Assembly (NCBI RefSeq): GCF_000974485.1
Contig: NZ_BBOM01000005.1
Location: 852,289 to 916,288, forward strand
Source: Streptomyces sp. NBRC 109706
Lineage (GTDB): Bacteria; Actinomycetota; Actinomycetes; Streptomycetales; Streptomycetaceae
Length of the DNA stretch: 64,000 nucleotides
Direction: 5' to 3'
Numbering within the stretch: the first letter of the stretch is position 1; every line of letters begins with the position of its first letter. Both the position numbers and the translations under genes were made by a program. Positions 55,387 to 64,000 of this stretch are shown here, in pieces. The notes beneath the pieces were generated by a model. It was not told the DNA's origin, made no database searches, and worked only from the letters and a program-made list of their open reading frames with translations.

Positions 55387-56610
55387 ATGATCAGTTCCGG
55401 CCATGGCCCCGGTTCCGCCGCAGGTGCGGACGAAGGTGCGGACGACGCGGCGCTGCCGCCACCTCGGCCGCCGCTCAGCGCGGCGACCTGGCGGGAGTGT
55501 GCCTATCTGCTGTCCAGCTGGCCGCTGGATCTGATCGCCTTCTGCTATGTCCTGATCTGGCTCTCTGTGGGTGTGCTGCTCTCCGTGACCGTGATCGGTC
55601 TGCCGGTGCTGGCGCTCGGCCTGGTGGGGAGCCGCTGGTTCGGCAGGTGGGAGCGGGTCAGGGCGCGGGCGCTGCTGCGGGTCGTGGTGGAGGAGCCGAG
55701 TCCGTTGCGGGCGCAGCGGGGCGCGGGGTTCTTCGCCTGGCTGTGGTCGGCGTTGAAGGATCCGGTGGGCTGGCGGTCGGCGCTCTTCGTGGTGGTGCGG
55801 CTGCCGTGGGCGTTGCTGACGTTCGCGCTGACGCTGGCCGCGTTCTTCGTCGCGTGGCCGGCGCTGCCGTGGCTGGCGCGCGGTTTCAGCCAGGTGGACC
55901 GGGGGCTGGTGCGCACGCTGCTGTCGCCTTCGGACGGCCTGGAGCGGCGGATCGCCGAGTTGGAGGTGGACCGTTCGGTGGTGGTGGACACCTCGGCGGC
56001 GGATCTGCGGCGGATCGAACGGGACCTCCACGACGGGGCACAGGCCCGACTCGTCGCCCTCGCCATGGACCTCGGCCTGGCCAAGGAGAAACTCACCGAA
56101 GACCCCGAAACCGCCGCCCGCATGGTCGACGAAGCCCACGGCGAGGTCAAACTCGCCCTCCAGGAACTCCGCGACCTCGCCCGAGGCATCCACCCCGCCG
56201 TCCTCACCGACCGAGGACTCGGCCCCGCCCTCTCCTCCGTCGCCGCCCGCTGCACCGTCCCCGTCACCGTCGACGTCGACCTCGACCAACGCCCCGCACC
56301 CGCCATCGAAGGCATCGCCTACTTCACCACCAGCGAACTCCTCCAGAACATCAGCAAACACAGCCACGCCGACCACGCCACCATCGAAATCTGGCGCACC
56401 ACCGACCGCCTCATGATCCAGATCACCGACAACGGCCGAGGCGGCGCCACCACCACCCACGGCACAGGCCTCGCCGGACTCACCGAACGACTCACCGCCG
56501 TCGACGGCCTCCTCGCCATCCACTCCCCCACCGGCGGACCCACCACCATCACCGCCGAACTCCCCTGGCGGGAACGACACCAGCACAAGCACGAAGGGAG
56601 GGCGGTGTGA
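55387..56610 (+). CDS. Sensor histidine kinase 1 (HisKA_3)
   Basis: 407 residues from ATG 55387. Membrane sensor part (about 30-180) with four hydrophobic segments, then HisKA_3 with phospho-acceptor His in RDLHDGAQARLVALAMD (near 215), and a HATPase domain with ELLQNISKHS and DNGRGGA. From 55961 to 56575 the DNA is identical to that of kinase 2. The stop shares one base with the next ATG. Confidence 0.93.
   Translation: MISSGHGPGSAAGADEGADDAALPPPRPPLSAATWRECAYLLSSWPLDLIAFCYVLIWLSVGVLLSVTVIGLPVLALGLVGSRWFGRWERVRARALLRVVVEEPSPLRAQRGAGFFAWLWSALKDPVGWRSALFVVVRLPWALLTFALTLAAFFVAWPALPWLARGFSQVDRGLVRTLLSPSDGLERRIAELEVDRSVVVDTSAADLRRIERDLHDGAQARLVALAMDLGLAKEKLTEDPETAARMVDEAHGEVKLALQELRDLARGIHPAVLTDRGLGPALSSVAARCTVPVTVDVDLDQRPAPAIEGIAYFTTSELLQNISKHSHADHATIEIWRTTDRLMIQITDNGRGGATTTHGTGLAGLTERLTAVDGLLAIHSPTGGPTTITAELPWRERHQHKHEGRAV
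55961..56575 (+). repeat. 615-bp direct repeat, copy 1
   Basis: I compared this with 57259-57873 line by line and found no difference over 615 bp (offset 1298). It covers the whole histidine-kinase core. The bases on either side differ. Confidence 0.92.
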
Positions 56611-57908
56611 TGACCGTCCTACGGCTGCCGTTTACGGCAAGGACCTGGCGAGAGGGGCTGCACGCCCTGTTGAACCTCCCCATGGCGATCATCGGTTTTG
56701 TCACCGCCGTGACCGGACTCGCGGTCAGCGGTGGGTTGTTGATCACCTTTGTCGGGCTGCCGCTGCTGGCGTTGGTGCTGATGCTGTTGCGCACCCTCGG
56801 CTGGGTGGAGCGGTACCGGGCCAGGCTGCTGCTGGATCTCGAGGTGGCCGATCCGGAGCCGGTGCGGCTGCGGAACGGGAAGACCGGGCTGCTGGCCTGG
56901 ATCGGCGCGGTGCTGCGCAGCGATGTGTCCTGGCGGTCGACGGCGTACGCGCTGCTGCATCTGCCGTGGGCGATCGCGACCTTCACGGCGGCGGTGATCA
57001 CCTGGGCCGGCGGCTACGCCGCGCTGACGTTCCCGATCTGGCACTGGGCGCTGCCCGACGAGGAGGTCGGCATCAACACCGACGGGGAGGGCAACGGCTG
57101 GATCTGGGACAACCCGTTCGAGCTGGCGATGGTCTCGGTCGTCGGGCTGCTGCTGCTGATCACCGGTTCGCTGCTGATCCGGGGCATGGCCGTGGTGGAC
57201 CGCGCGGCGGTCCGGACGCTGCTGGGGCCCTCGGCGGCGGCGACCAGGGTGACGCAGCTGGAGGTGGACCGTTCGGTGGTGGTGGACACCTCGGCGGCGG
57301 ATCTGCGGCGGATCGAACGGGACCTCCACGACGGGGCACAGGCCCGACTCGTCGCCCTCGCCATGGACCTCGGCCTGGCCAAGGAGAAACTCACCGAAGA
57401 CCCCGAAACCGCCGCCCGCATGGTCGACGAAGCCCACGGCGAGGTCAAACTCGCCCTCCAGGAACTCCGCGACCTCGCCCGAGGCATCCACCCCGCCGTC
57501 CTCACCGACCGAGGACTCGGCCCCGCCCTCTCCTCCGTCGCCGCCCGCTGCACCGTCCCCGTCACCGTCGACGTCGACCTCGACCAACGCCCCGCACCCG
57601 CCATCGAAGGCATCGCCTACTTCACCACCAGCGAACTCCTCCAGAACATCAGCAAACACAGCCACGCCGACCACGCCACCATCGAAATCTGGCGCACCAC
57701 CGACCGCCTCATGATCCAGATCACCGACAACGGCCGAGGCGGCGCCACCACCACCCACGGCACAGGCCTCGCCGGACTCACCGAACGACTCACCGCCGTC
57801 GACGGCCTCCTCGCCATCCACTCCCCCACCGGCGGACCCACCACCATCACCGCCGAACTCCCCTGGCGGGAACCGGACGGCTCCCAGAGCGGCCGTCGGC
57901 CGAGGTGA
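56610..57908 (+). CDS. Sensor histidine kinase 2 (HisKA_3)
   Basis: 432 residues from ATG 56610 (TGATG overlap with kinase 1). Related but diverged sensor part (TWREGLHALLNLPMAIIGF, an acidic loop EEVGINTDGEGNGWIWD) followed by a core identical to kinase 1 over 57259-57873, then a short different tail. Both kinases probably phosphorylate the one response regulator downstream. Confidence 0.93.
   Translation: MTVLRLPFTARTWREGLHALLNLPMAIIGFVTAVTGLAVSGGLLITFVGLPLLALVLMLLRTLGWVERYRARLLLDLEVADPEPVRLRNGKTGLLAWIGAVLRSDVSWRSTAYALLHLPWAIATFTAAVITWAGGYAALTFPIWHWALPDEEVGINTDGEGNGWIWDNPFELAMVSVVGLLLLITGSLLIRGMAVVDRAAVRTLLGPSAAATRVTQLEVDRSVVVDTSAADLRRIERDLHDGAQARLVALAMDLGLAKEKLTEDPETAARMVDEAHGEVKLALQELRDLARGIHPAVLTDRGLGPALSSVAARCTVPVTVDVDLDQRPAPAIEGIAYFTTSELLQNISKHSHADHATIEIWRTTDRLMIQITDNGRGGATTTHGTGLAGLTERLTAVDGLLAIHSPTGGPTTITAELPWREPDGSQSGRRPR
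57259..57873 (+). repeat. 615-bp direct repeat, copy 2
   Basis: Second copy of the identical kinase-core segment, indicating recent duplication or gene conversion between the tandem genes. Confidence 0.92.
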
Positions 57909-57958
57909 GACGAGGTGAGATGCTGGGGGACGGTTCATGAGAAGCGGGGAGTGGACGG

Positions 57959-58618
57959 GTGCGGGTAGTCATCGCCGAGGACTCGGTGCTGTTGCGGGAC
58001 GGGTTGACCCGGCTGCTCAACGACCGGGGCCACGAGGTGGTGGCCGGGGTCGGCGACGCGGAGGCGTTGATCGCCGCGATCGACGAGCTGGCCGAGGCCG
58101 GGCAGGTGCCGGATGTGGTGGTGGCGGACGTGCGGATGCCGCCGACGCACACCGACGAGGGGGTGCGGGCGGCGGTGCGGCTGCGGCAGCGCTTCCCCGA
58201 TCTCGGGGTGCTGGTGCTCTCGCAGTATGTGGAGGAGCAGTACGCCACGGAGCTGATCGCCGGATCGAGCCGGGGCGTGGGCTATCTGTTGAAGGACCGG
58301 GTGGCGGACGTCAGCGAGTTTGTCGCCGCGGTGGCCAGGGTCGCCGAGGGCGGCACGGCGCTGGATCCCGAGGTGGTCGCCCAGCTGCTGGGCCGCAGCC
58401 GCAAACAGGATGTGCTGGGCGGGCTGACGCCGCGCGAACGCGAGGTGCTGGGGCTGATGGCGGAGGGCCGGACGAACTCCGCGGTGGCGCAGCAGCTGGT
58501 GGTGAGCCATGGCGCGGTGGAGAAGCATGTGAGCAACATCTTCATGAAGCTCGGTTTGGCGCAGAGTGACACAGATCACCGGCGGGTTCTGGCGGTTCTC
58601 ACGTATCTCAATTCCTAG
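57959..58618 (+). CDS. NarL/LuxR-type response regulator
   Basis: 219 residues from GTG 57959, 50 bp after kinase 2. Receiver domain with acidic EDS near 7-9, phospho-acceptor Asp57 (VVVADVRMPP) and Lys in YLLKDR. A LuxR helix-turn-helix follows (LTPREREVLGLMAEGRTNSA). It forms a three-gene two-component unit. The nuo operon and korAB on either side are candidate targets. Confidence 0.94.
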   Translation: MRVVIAEDSVLLRDGLTRLLNDRGHEVVAGVGDAEALIAAIDELAEAGQVPDVVVADVRMPPTHTDEGVRAAVRLRQRFPDLGVLVLSQYVEEQYATELIAGSSRGVGYLLKDRVADVSEFVAAVARVAEGGTALDPEVVAQLLGRSRKQDVLGGLTPREREVLGLMAEGRTNSAVAQQLVVSHGAVEKHVSNIFMKLGLAQSDTDHRRVLAVLTYLNS

Positions 58619-58836
58619 CCCTCTGACAGGCTGGTGGGAGAGGTGAACGACCGGCACTCGGCCGGGAGTTGCGGCGTTCCGCGGCATGGCGGGGGGTTTG
58701 CGGGGTGGTGGGGGTCACCGCTCGTCCGTTCACACGGGGTGAGAGTACGTCCGCGCTGTGAGACGCCCTCGGGAAGGCAACCCTTACCCGCCGTACCATG
58801 GCCGACAAGAGCCGCCTCGTAAGGAGGGCTACAGCA

Positions 58837-60721
58837 GTGACCATCGAGGCCAACCAGGCGAGCCGGGACGACAAGGACGTGCGGCGTCTGGATCGGGTCA
58901 TCATCCGGTTCGCGGGGGATTCCGGCGACGGTATGCAGTTGACGGGGGACCGTTTCACGTCGGAGACGGCCTCGCTGGGGAACGATCTCTCCACGCTGCC
59001 CAACTTCCCGGCGGAGATCCGCGCCCCGGCCGGCACCCTGCCGGGTGTCTCCTCGTTCCAGGTGCACTTCGCCGACCATGACATCCTCACGCCGGGTGAC
59101 GCGCCCGATGTGCTGGTGGCGATGAACCCGGCGGCGCTCAAGGCGAACCTGTCGGATCTGCCGCGCGGCGCCGAGATCATCGTCAACACCGACGAGTTCA
59201 CCTCGCGGGCGCTGACCAAGGTCGGCTACGCGGGCAACCCGCTGGAGGACGACTCGCTGGACGCGTACAGCGTGCACCGGGTGCCGCTGACCACGCTCAC
59301 GGTGGAGGCGCTCAAGGCGTACGAGCTGACCCGCAAGGAGGCCGGGCGCTCCAAGAACATGTTCGCGCTGGGGCTGCTGTCCTGGATGTACCACCGCCCC
59401 ACGGAGAACACCGAGGCGTTTCTGCGGGCGAAGTTCGCCAGGCGTCCCGATATCGCCGAGGCCAACATCACGGCGTTCCGCGCCGGTTGGAACTTCGGCG
59501 AGACCACCGAGGACTTCGCGGTCTCCTACGAGGTCGCGCCGGCCGTCTCGGCGTTCCCCGCCGGGACGTACCGCAACATCTCGGGCAATCTGGCGCTCGC
59601 CTACGGTCTGGTCGCCGCCGGCCAGCAGGCCGATCTGCCGCTCTTCCTCGGCTCCTACCCGATCACCCCGGCCTCCGATGTGCTGCACGAGCTGTCGAAG
59701 CACAAGAACTTCGGGGTGCGCAGCTTCCAGGCGGAGGACGAGATCGCGGCGATCGGCGCCGCGCTGGGCGCCTCGTTCGGCGGCTCGCTCGGCGTGACCA
59801 CCACCTCCGGGCCCGGCGTCGCGCTGAAGTCCGAGACGATCGGTCTGGCCGTCTCGCTGGAGCTGCCGCTGCTGATCGTCGCCATCCAGCGCGGTGGCCC
59901 GTCCACCGGGCTGCCCACCAAGACCGAGCAGGCCGATCTGCTGCAGGCGATGTACGGGCGCAACGGCGAGGCCCCGGTGCCGATCGTGGCGCCGGCGACG
60001 CCGGGCGAGTGCTTCGGCGCGGCGATCGAGGCGGCCCGGATCGCGCTCGCCTACCGCACGCCGGTCTTCCTGCTGTCGGACGGCTACCTGGCCAACGGTT
60101 CGGAGCCCTGGCGGGTCCCCGAGCCGGCCGAACTCCCGGATCTGCGCGTCCAGTTCGCCACCGGGCCGAACCACACCCTGCCGGACGGCAGCGAGACGTT
60201 CTGGCCCTACAAGCGGGACGAGACCACGCTGGCCCGCCCGTGGGCGGTGCCCGGCACGCCCGGTCTCGAACACCGCATCGGCGGCATCGAGAAGCAGGAC
60301 GGCACGGGCAACATCTCCTACGATCCGGCCAACCACGAGCACATGGTGCGCACCCGGCAGGCGAAGGTGGACGGCGTCGAGGTGCCGGATGTCGTGGTGG
60401 ACGATCCGAGCGGCGAGGCCAGGGTGCTGGTCCTCGGCTGGGGCTCCACCTATGGTCCGATCACGGCCGGCGTGCGGCGGGTCCGCAAGGCCGGCGGAAA
60501 GATCGCCCAGACCCATGTGCGCAATCTCAACCCGCTGCCGTCGAACCTCGGCGAGGTGCTGCGCTCCTATGACCGGGTGGTGCTGCCGGAGATGAACCTC
60601 GGCCAGCTGTCCGCCCTGCTGCGCGCCCGGTATCTGGTTGATATCCAGTCGTTGACGCAGGTCACCGGGCTGCCGTTCAAGGCCGAGCAGCTCGCGACCG
60701 CTTTCAAGGAGGCTCTGGACG

Positions 60722-60732
<11 letters not shown>
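58837..60732 (+). CDS. korA: 2-oxoacid:ferredoxin oxidoreductase, alpha (gamma-alpha fused) subunit
   Basis: 631 residues from GTG 58837 with AAGGAGGG 8 bases upstream. The N-terminal gamma domain begins VIIRFAGDSGDGMQLTGD (about 21-38). The alpha pyrimidine-binding domain includes GSYPITPASDVLHELSK, FQAEDEIAAIGAALGAS and TTSGPGVALKSE. With KorB it converts 2-oxoglutarate (or another 2-oxoacid) and CoA to acyl-CoA and CO2, reducing ferredoxin. Overlaps korB by 11 bases. Confidence 0.94.
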
Positions 60733-61810
<1,078 letters not shown>

Positions 61811-61836
61811 CGTCGCGTCGCCGTTGAGAGCGCGTC

Positions 61837-61867
61837 GATCCCCCGTCCGGCTTCCGGGCGGGGGATC
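61837..61867 (+). terminator. korAB terminator
   Basis: A 14-bp stem with one G-T pair (61837-61850 with 61854-61867), CTT loop, starting 26 bp after the korB stop. Confidence 0.75.
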
Positions 61868-61986
61868 GGCACTGCCCGGCGCGCCGTTCGCCTCGCCTTA
61901 TCCGGAATGACAGGCACGACCGGCGGCGTTACCTTCGGGGGGCGCTGTTCGAGTGCGACAACTGTTCGGAGTTCGGGAGGTGGGCG

Positions 61987-62952
61987 GTGGCGGGAACGGG
62001 CGCGGCGAGCCGGTCGGGATTGGCGCTGGGATTCGCGGCCTTCGGTCTGTGGGGGCTACTCCCCCTGTACTGGCATCTGTTGGCGGACACCGGTGCCTTC
62101 CAGGTGCTCGCGCACCGCATCGTGTGGTCGATGCCCACGGCGCTGCTGCTGTTGCTGCTGGTCCGCAACTGGTCCTGGATAGGTCCGCTGCTGCGCGATC
62201 CCAGAAGGCTGGGGCTGGTGCTGCTCTCCGCCCTGTTGATCACCTGCAACTGGGCCGTCTTCATCTGGTGCGTCGCCGAGGACCGGGTGCTGGAGGCGTC
62301 CCTCGGCTACTTCATCAACCCGCTCCTCACCATCGCCACGGGCGTTCTGCTGCTCAAGGAGCGGCTGCGGAGGGCGCAGTGGGTGGCGGTGGGCATCGGC
62401 GGGCTCGCGGTGGTGGTGATGAGCGTGGCCTACGGCCAGGTGCCCTGGCTGTCGCTGACGCTGTCGGTGACCTTCGCCGGCTATGGCCTGGTGAAGAAGC
62501 GGACCGGTCTGGACGGCCTTGAGGGGTTCAGCGCGGACACCGCGTTCCAGTTCCTGCCGGCGCTCGGCTTTCTGCTGGTGCTGGCCGGGCGGGGCGAGGG
62601 CTCGTTCACGGTCCAGGGCCCCGGCTACGCCCTGCTGCTGGTGGCCAGCGGCCTGGTCACCGCCCTCCCGTTGATCTTCTTCGGCGCGGCGGCGGTGCGG
62701 CTGCCGCTGTCCACCATCGGCCTGATGCAGTACATCGCGCCCATCGCCATGTTCCTGCTGGGGCTGCTGGCCTTCGGCGAGGAGATGCCGCCCGAGCGGT
62801 GGATCGGCTTCGGCCTGGTGTGGATCGCGTTGACGGTGCTCACCTGGGACGCGGTCCGCCGGGCCGGCACCCGCCGCCGCACGGTGGTCACCAACGCCGT
62901 GACCGGCACCTCTTCGAAGGATTCGAAGGAGGCGACCAGCCCTGCTGGCTGA
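61987..62952 (+). CDS. rarD: RarD-type EamA transporter
   Basis: 321 residues from GTG 61987 with GGGAGG upstream. Ten membrane helices; GLWGLLPLYWHLL, AHRIVWSMP, NWAVFIWCV and GYFINPL are RarD signatures. Probably exports a small molecule; substrate unknown. Confidence 0.92.
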   Translation: MAGTGAASRSGLALGFAAFGLWGLLPLYWHLLADTGAFQVLAHRIVWSMPTALLLLLLVRNWSWIGPLLRDPRRLGLVLLSALLITCNWAVFIWCVAEDRVLEASLGYFINPLLTIATGVLLLKERLRRAQWVAVGIGGLAVVVMSVAYGQVPWLSLTLSVTFAGYGLVKKRTGLDGLEGFSADTAFQFLPALGFLLVLAGRGEGSFTVQGPGYALLLVASGLVTALPLIFFGAAAVRLPLSTIGLMQYIAPIAMFLLGLLAFGEEMPPERWIGFGLVWIALTVLTWDAVRRAGTRRRTVVTNAVTGTSSKDSKEATSPAG

Positions 62953-63877
62953 GACGACCAGGGAGTGGGTCGAGGCGCGGCTGGCGCCGGGCGAACGGGT
63001 CACCGAGGTGACGGCGCTGCGCGGCGGTTGGACGTCCGAGATGCGCCGGCTGACGGTGACCGGGCCCGGGGGCGCCGTCCGGGAGGTGGTGCTGCGCTCC
63101 TTTGTCACCCCGTTCTTCCGCCGGCACGCGCCGGGGCTGCTGGGGCGCGAACACCGGGTGCTGGGGCAGCTCGCCGGCACCTCGGTCCCGGCGCCGAGGC
63201 CGCTCGGCGTCGACCCGGACGGCGCGCACTGCGCGGCGCCGTCGCTGCTGATGACGCTGCTCCCCGGCGGCATCCGGCTGGCCGACGACGACGGCCTCCC
63301 CGGGCGGGTGAAGGCGCTCGCCGAACTGCTGGTCACCGTGCACCAGTTGCCCGCCGAAGGCCCCGAACGTCCGCGCCCCTACCAGGCGTGGGCCGGCCCC
63401 GAACGGGTGCGGGTGCCGGAGGACACCGCGCGGCCGGCGCTGTGGCGGGCGGCGATCGCGGGCATCGACCGACCGCCGCCACCGTTCGAAGGCCGCTTCC
63501 TGCACCGGGACTTCCACCCGGGCAATGTCCTCTTCGACGACGCGGGCCGGATCACCGGCCTGGTGGACTGGGTGGAGACGTCCCTGGGCCCGGCGGACCT
63601 CGATGTGGCGCACTGCGCGACGGCGCTGGCACTGCTGCACGGCCCCGAGGTCGGCCTCGGCCTCGCCGACCACTACCGCGCGGCGGGCGGCCGCCTGGCT
63701 CCGACCCCCGAGGCACGGCGCTACTGGCGCCTGTTGGACGCGCTGGGCTTCGCCCCCGACGCCGAAAAGGTAGCCACCCCCTGGCGCACATCGGGCCGCC
63801 CCGACCTCACCCCCACCCTCCTCACCACCCGCCTGGAGACCTACCTCACCGCCATCCTGGACAACGCCACCCCCTGA
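62942..63877 (+). CDS. Aminoglycoside-phosphotransferase-fold kinase, apparent CTG start
   Basis: Catalytic HRDFHPGNVLFDD and the following VDWVETSLGPADLDVAH place it in the APH/choline-kinase fold; the substrate is unknown. The protein-like sequence begins with ETTREWVEARLAPGERVTE, upstream of the first GTG (63008). The only start there is CTG (62942 or 62945), placed 9 or 12 bases after a perfect AAGGAGG at 62926-62932 and overlapping rarD. From 62942 the protein is 311 residues. Confidence 0.85.
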   Translation: MLAETTREWVEARLAPGERVTEVTALRGGWTSEMRRLTVTGPGGAVREVVLRSFVTPFFRRHAPGLLGREHRVLGQLAGTSVPAPRPLGVDPDGAHCAAPSLLMTLLPGGIRLADDDGLPGRVKALAELLVTVHQLPAEGPERPRPYQAWAGPERVRVPEDTARPALWRAAIAGIDRPPPPFEGRFLHRDFHPGNVLFDDAGRITGLVDWVETSLGPADLDVAHCATALALLHGPEVGLGLADHYRAAGGRLAPTPEARRYWRLLDALGFAPDAEKVATPWRTSGRPDLTPTLLTTRLETYLTAILDNATP

Positions 63878-63885
63878 CCCGTTCA

Positions 63886-63912
63886 CGCCCGGCCGGGGCC
63901 GAGGCCGGGCGT
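63886..63912. terminator. Bidirectional terminator
   Basis: A perfect 10-bp stem (ACGCCCGGCC at 63886-63895 with 63903-63912) between two converging genes. Confidence 0.7.
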
Positions 63913-64000
63913 CATGGTGGGGTGGCGCGGCGGGTGCGGAGGGCTCGGGTTTTGTGGAGATTGCCGCAGTGCTCCATGGCGCACCAGCGGCGGCGGCCGG
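63912..64000 (-). CDS. CGNR zinc-finger protein (C-terminal end only)
   Basis: Open at the right edge. The last 29 codons read GRRRWCAMEHCGNLHKTRAL and then a basic tail to the stop at 63912. WC-x2-x2-CGN is the CGNR zinc finger that ends a family of small, probably RNA- or DNA-binding regulators. Confidence 0.8.
   Translation of the reverse strand, partial: GRRRWCAMEHCGNLHKTRALRTRRATPP

Overview
The window is high-GC actinobacterial DNA, almost certainly Streptomyces. Supporting signs are the GTG/ATG starts with GGAGG-type ribosome sites, the XRE/DUF397 plus anti-sigma ATPase trio, a CU044_5270-type anti-sigma operon, a type I-E style CRISPR repeat, and a partial second nuo cluster beside korAB and htpX. 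All assignments come from reading the sequence and remembered family motifs; no search was run.

Layout. 1-20.6 kb is an anti-phage-type island on the minus strand. Reading leftwards it holds a Ser/Thr kinase, an SNF2-type helicase, a 1850-residue PglX/Eco57I-type adenine methylase, then (after a 5.7 kb interruption) a DUF262 protein, a DUF3696 ATPase, an unknown protein with a RelE-like tail, and the N-terminal part of a DruE/MrfA-like DEAD-box helicase cut by the window edge. The interruption (about 5.1-10.8 kb) carries a secreted NucA/NucB nuclease with a possible immunity gene, a broken acetyltransferase, the ATP-binding/XRE/DUF397 trio, a transposase relic and a small membrane protein. 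20.7-22.7 kb is a secreted CBM32-PL7-GH16 polysaccharide-degrading enzyme. 22.8-28.3 kb is a plus-strand set: coiled-coil MoxR-like ATPase, vWA-like partner, receptor kinase and FHA protein. 28.2-36.1 kb holds a Rieske protein, membrane proteins, an ECF sigma/anti-sigma pair and an ESX-linked four-gene run. 36.8-39.8 kb holds a quinone oxidoreductase, a two-repeat CRISPR relic, and decayed xis and int genes ending at tRNA-Tyr, the insertion site known for SLP1-type elements.

From tRNA-Tyr rightwards the content looks like core chromosome: YajQ, a CorA-type transporter, DedA, YccF, HtpX, then a minus-strand nuo operon in the order A, B, C, H, I, J, K, L, M, N. It has no nuoD, E, F or G. NuoC carries a roughly 476-residue repetitive tail, and a decayed copy of the nuoC start lies between nuoB and nuoC. 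Divergent from nuoA are two sensor kinases sharing a 615-bp identical segment and one response regulator, followed by korAB (2-oxoacid:ferredoxin oxidoreductase), RarD, a phosphotransferase and the end of a CGNR zinc-finger gene.

How the parts may work together. The island genes look like a helicase-methylase defence locus with extra modules. The kinase/FHA/MoxR set looks like a phospho-signalling and chaperone unit. The partial complex I next to korAB fits electron entry from reduced ferredoxin rather than NADH, regulated by the adjacent two-component genes; that link is inference.
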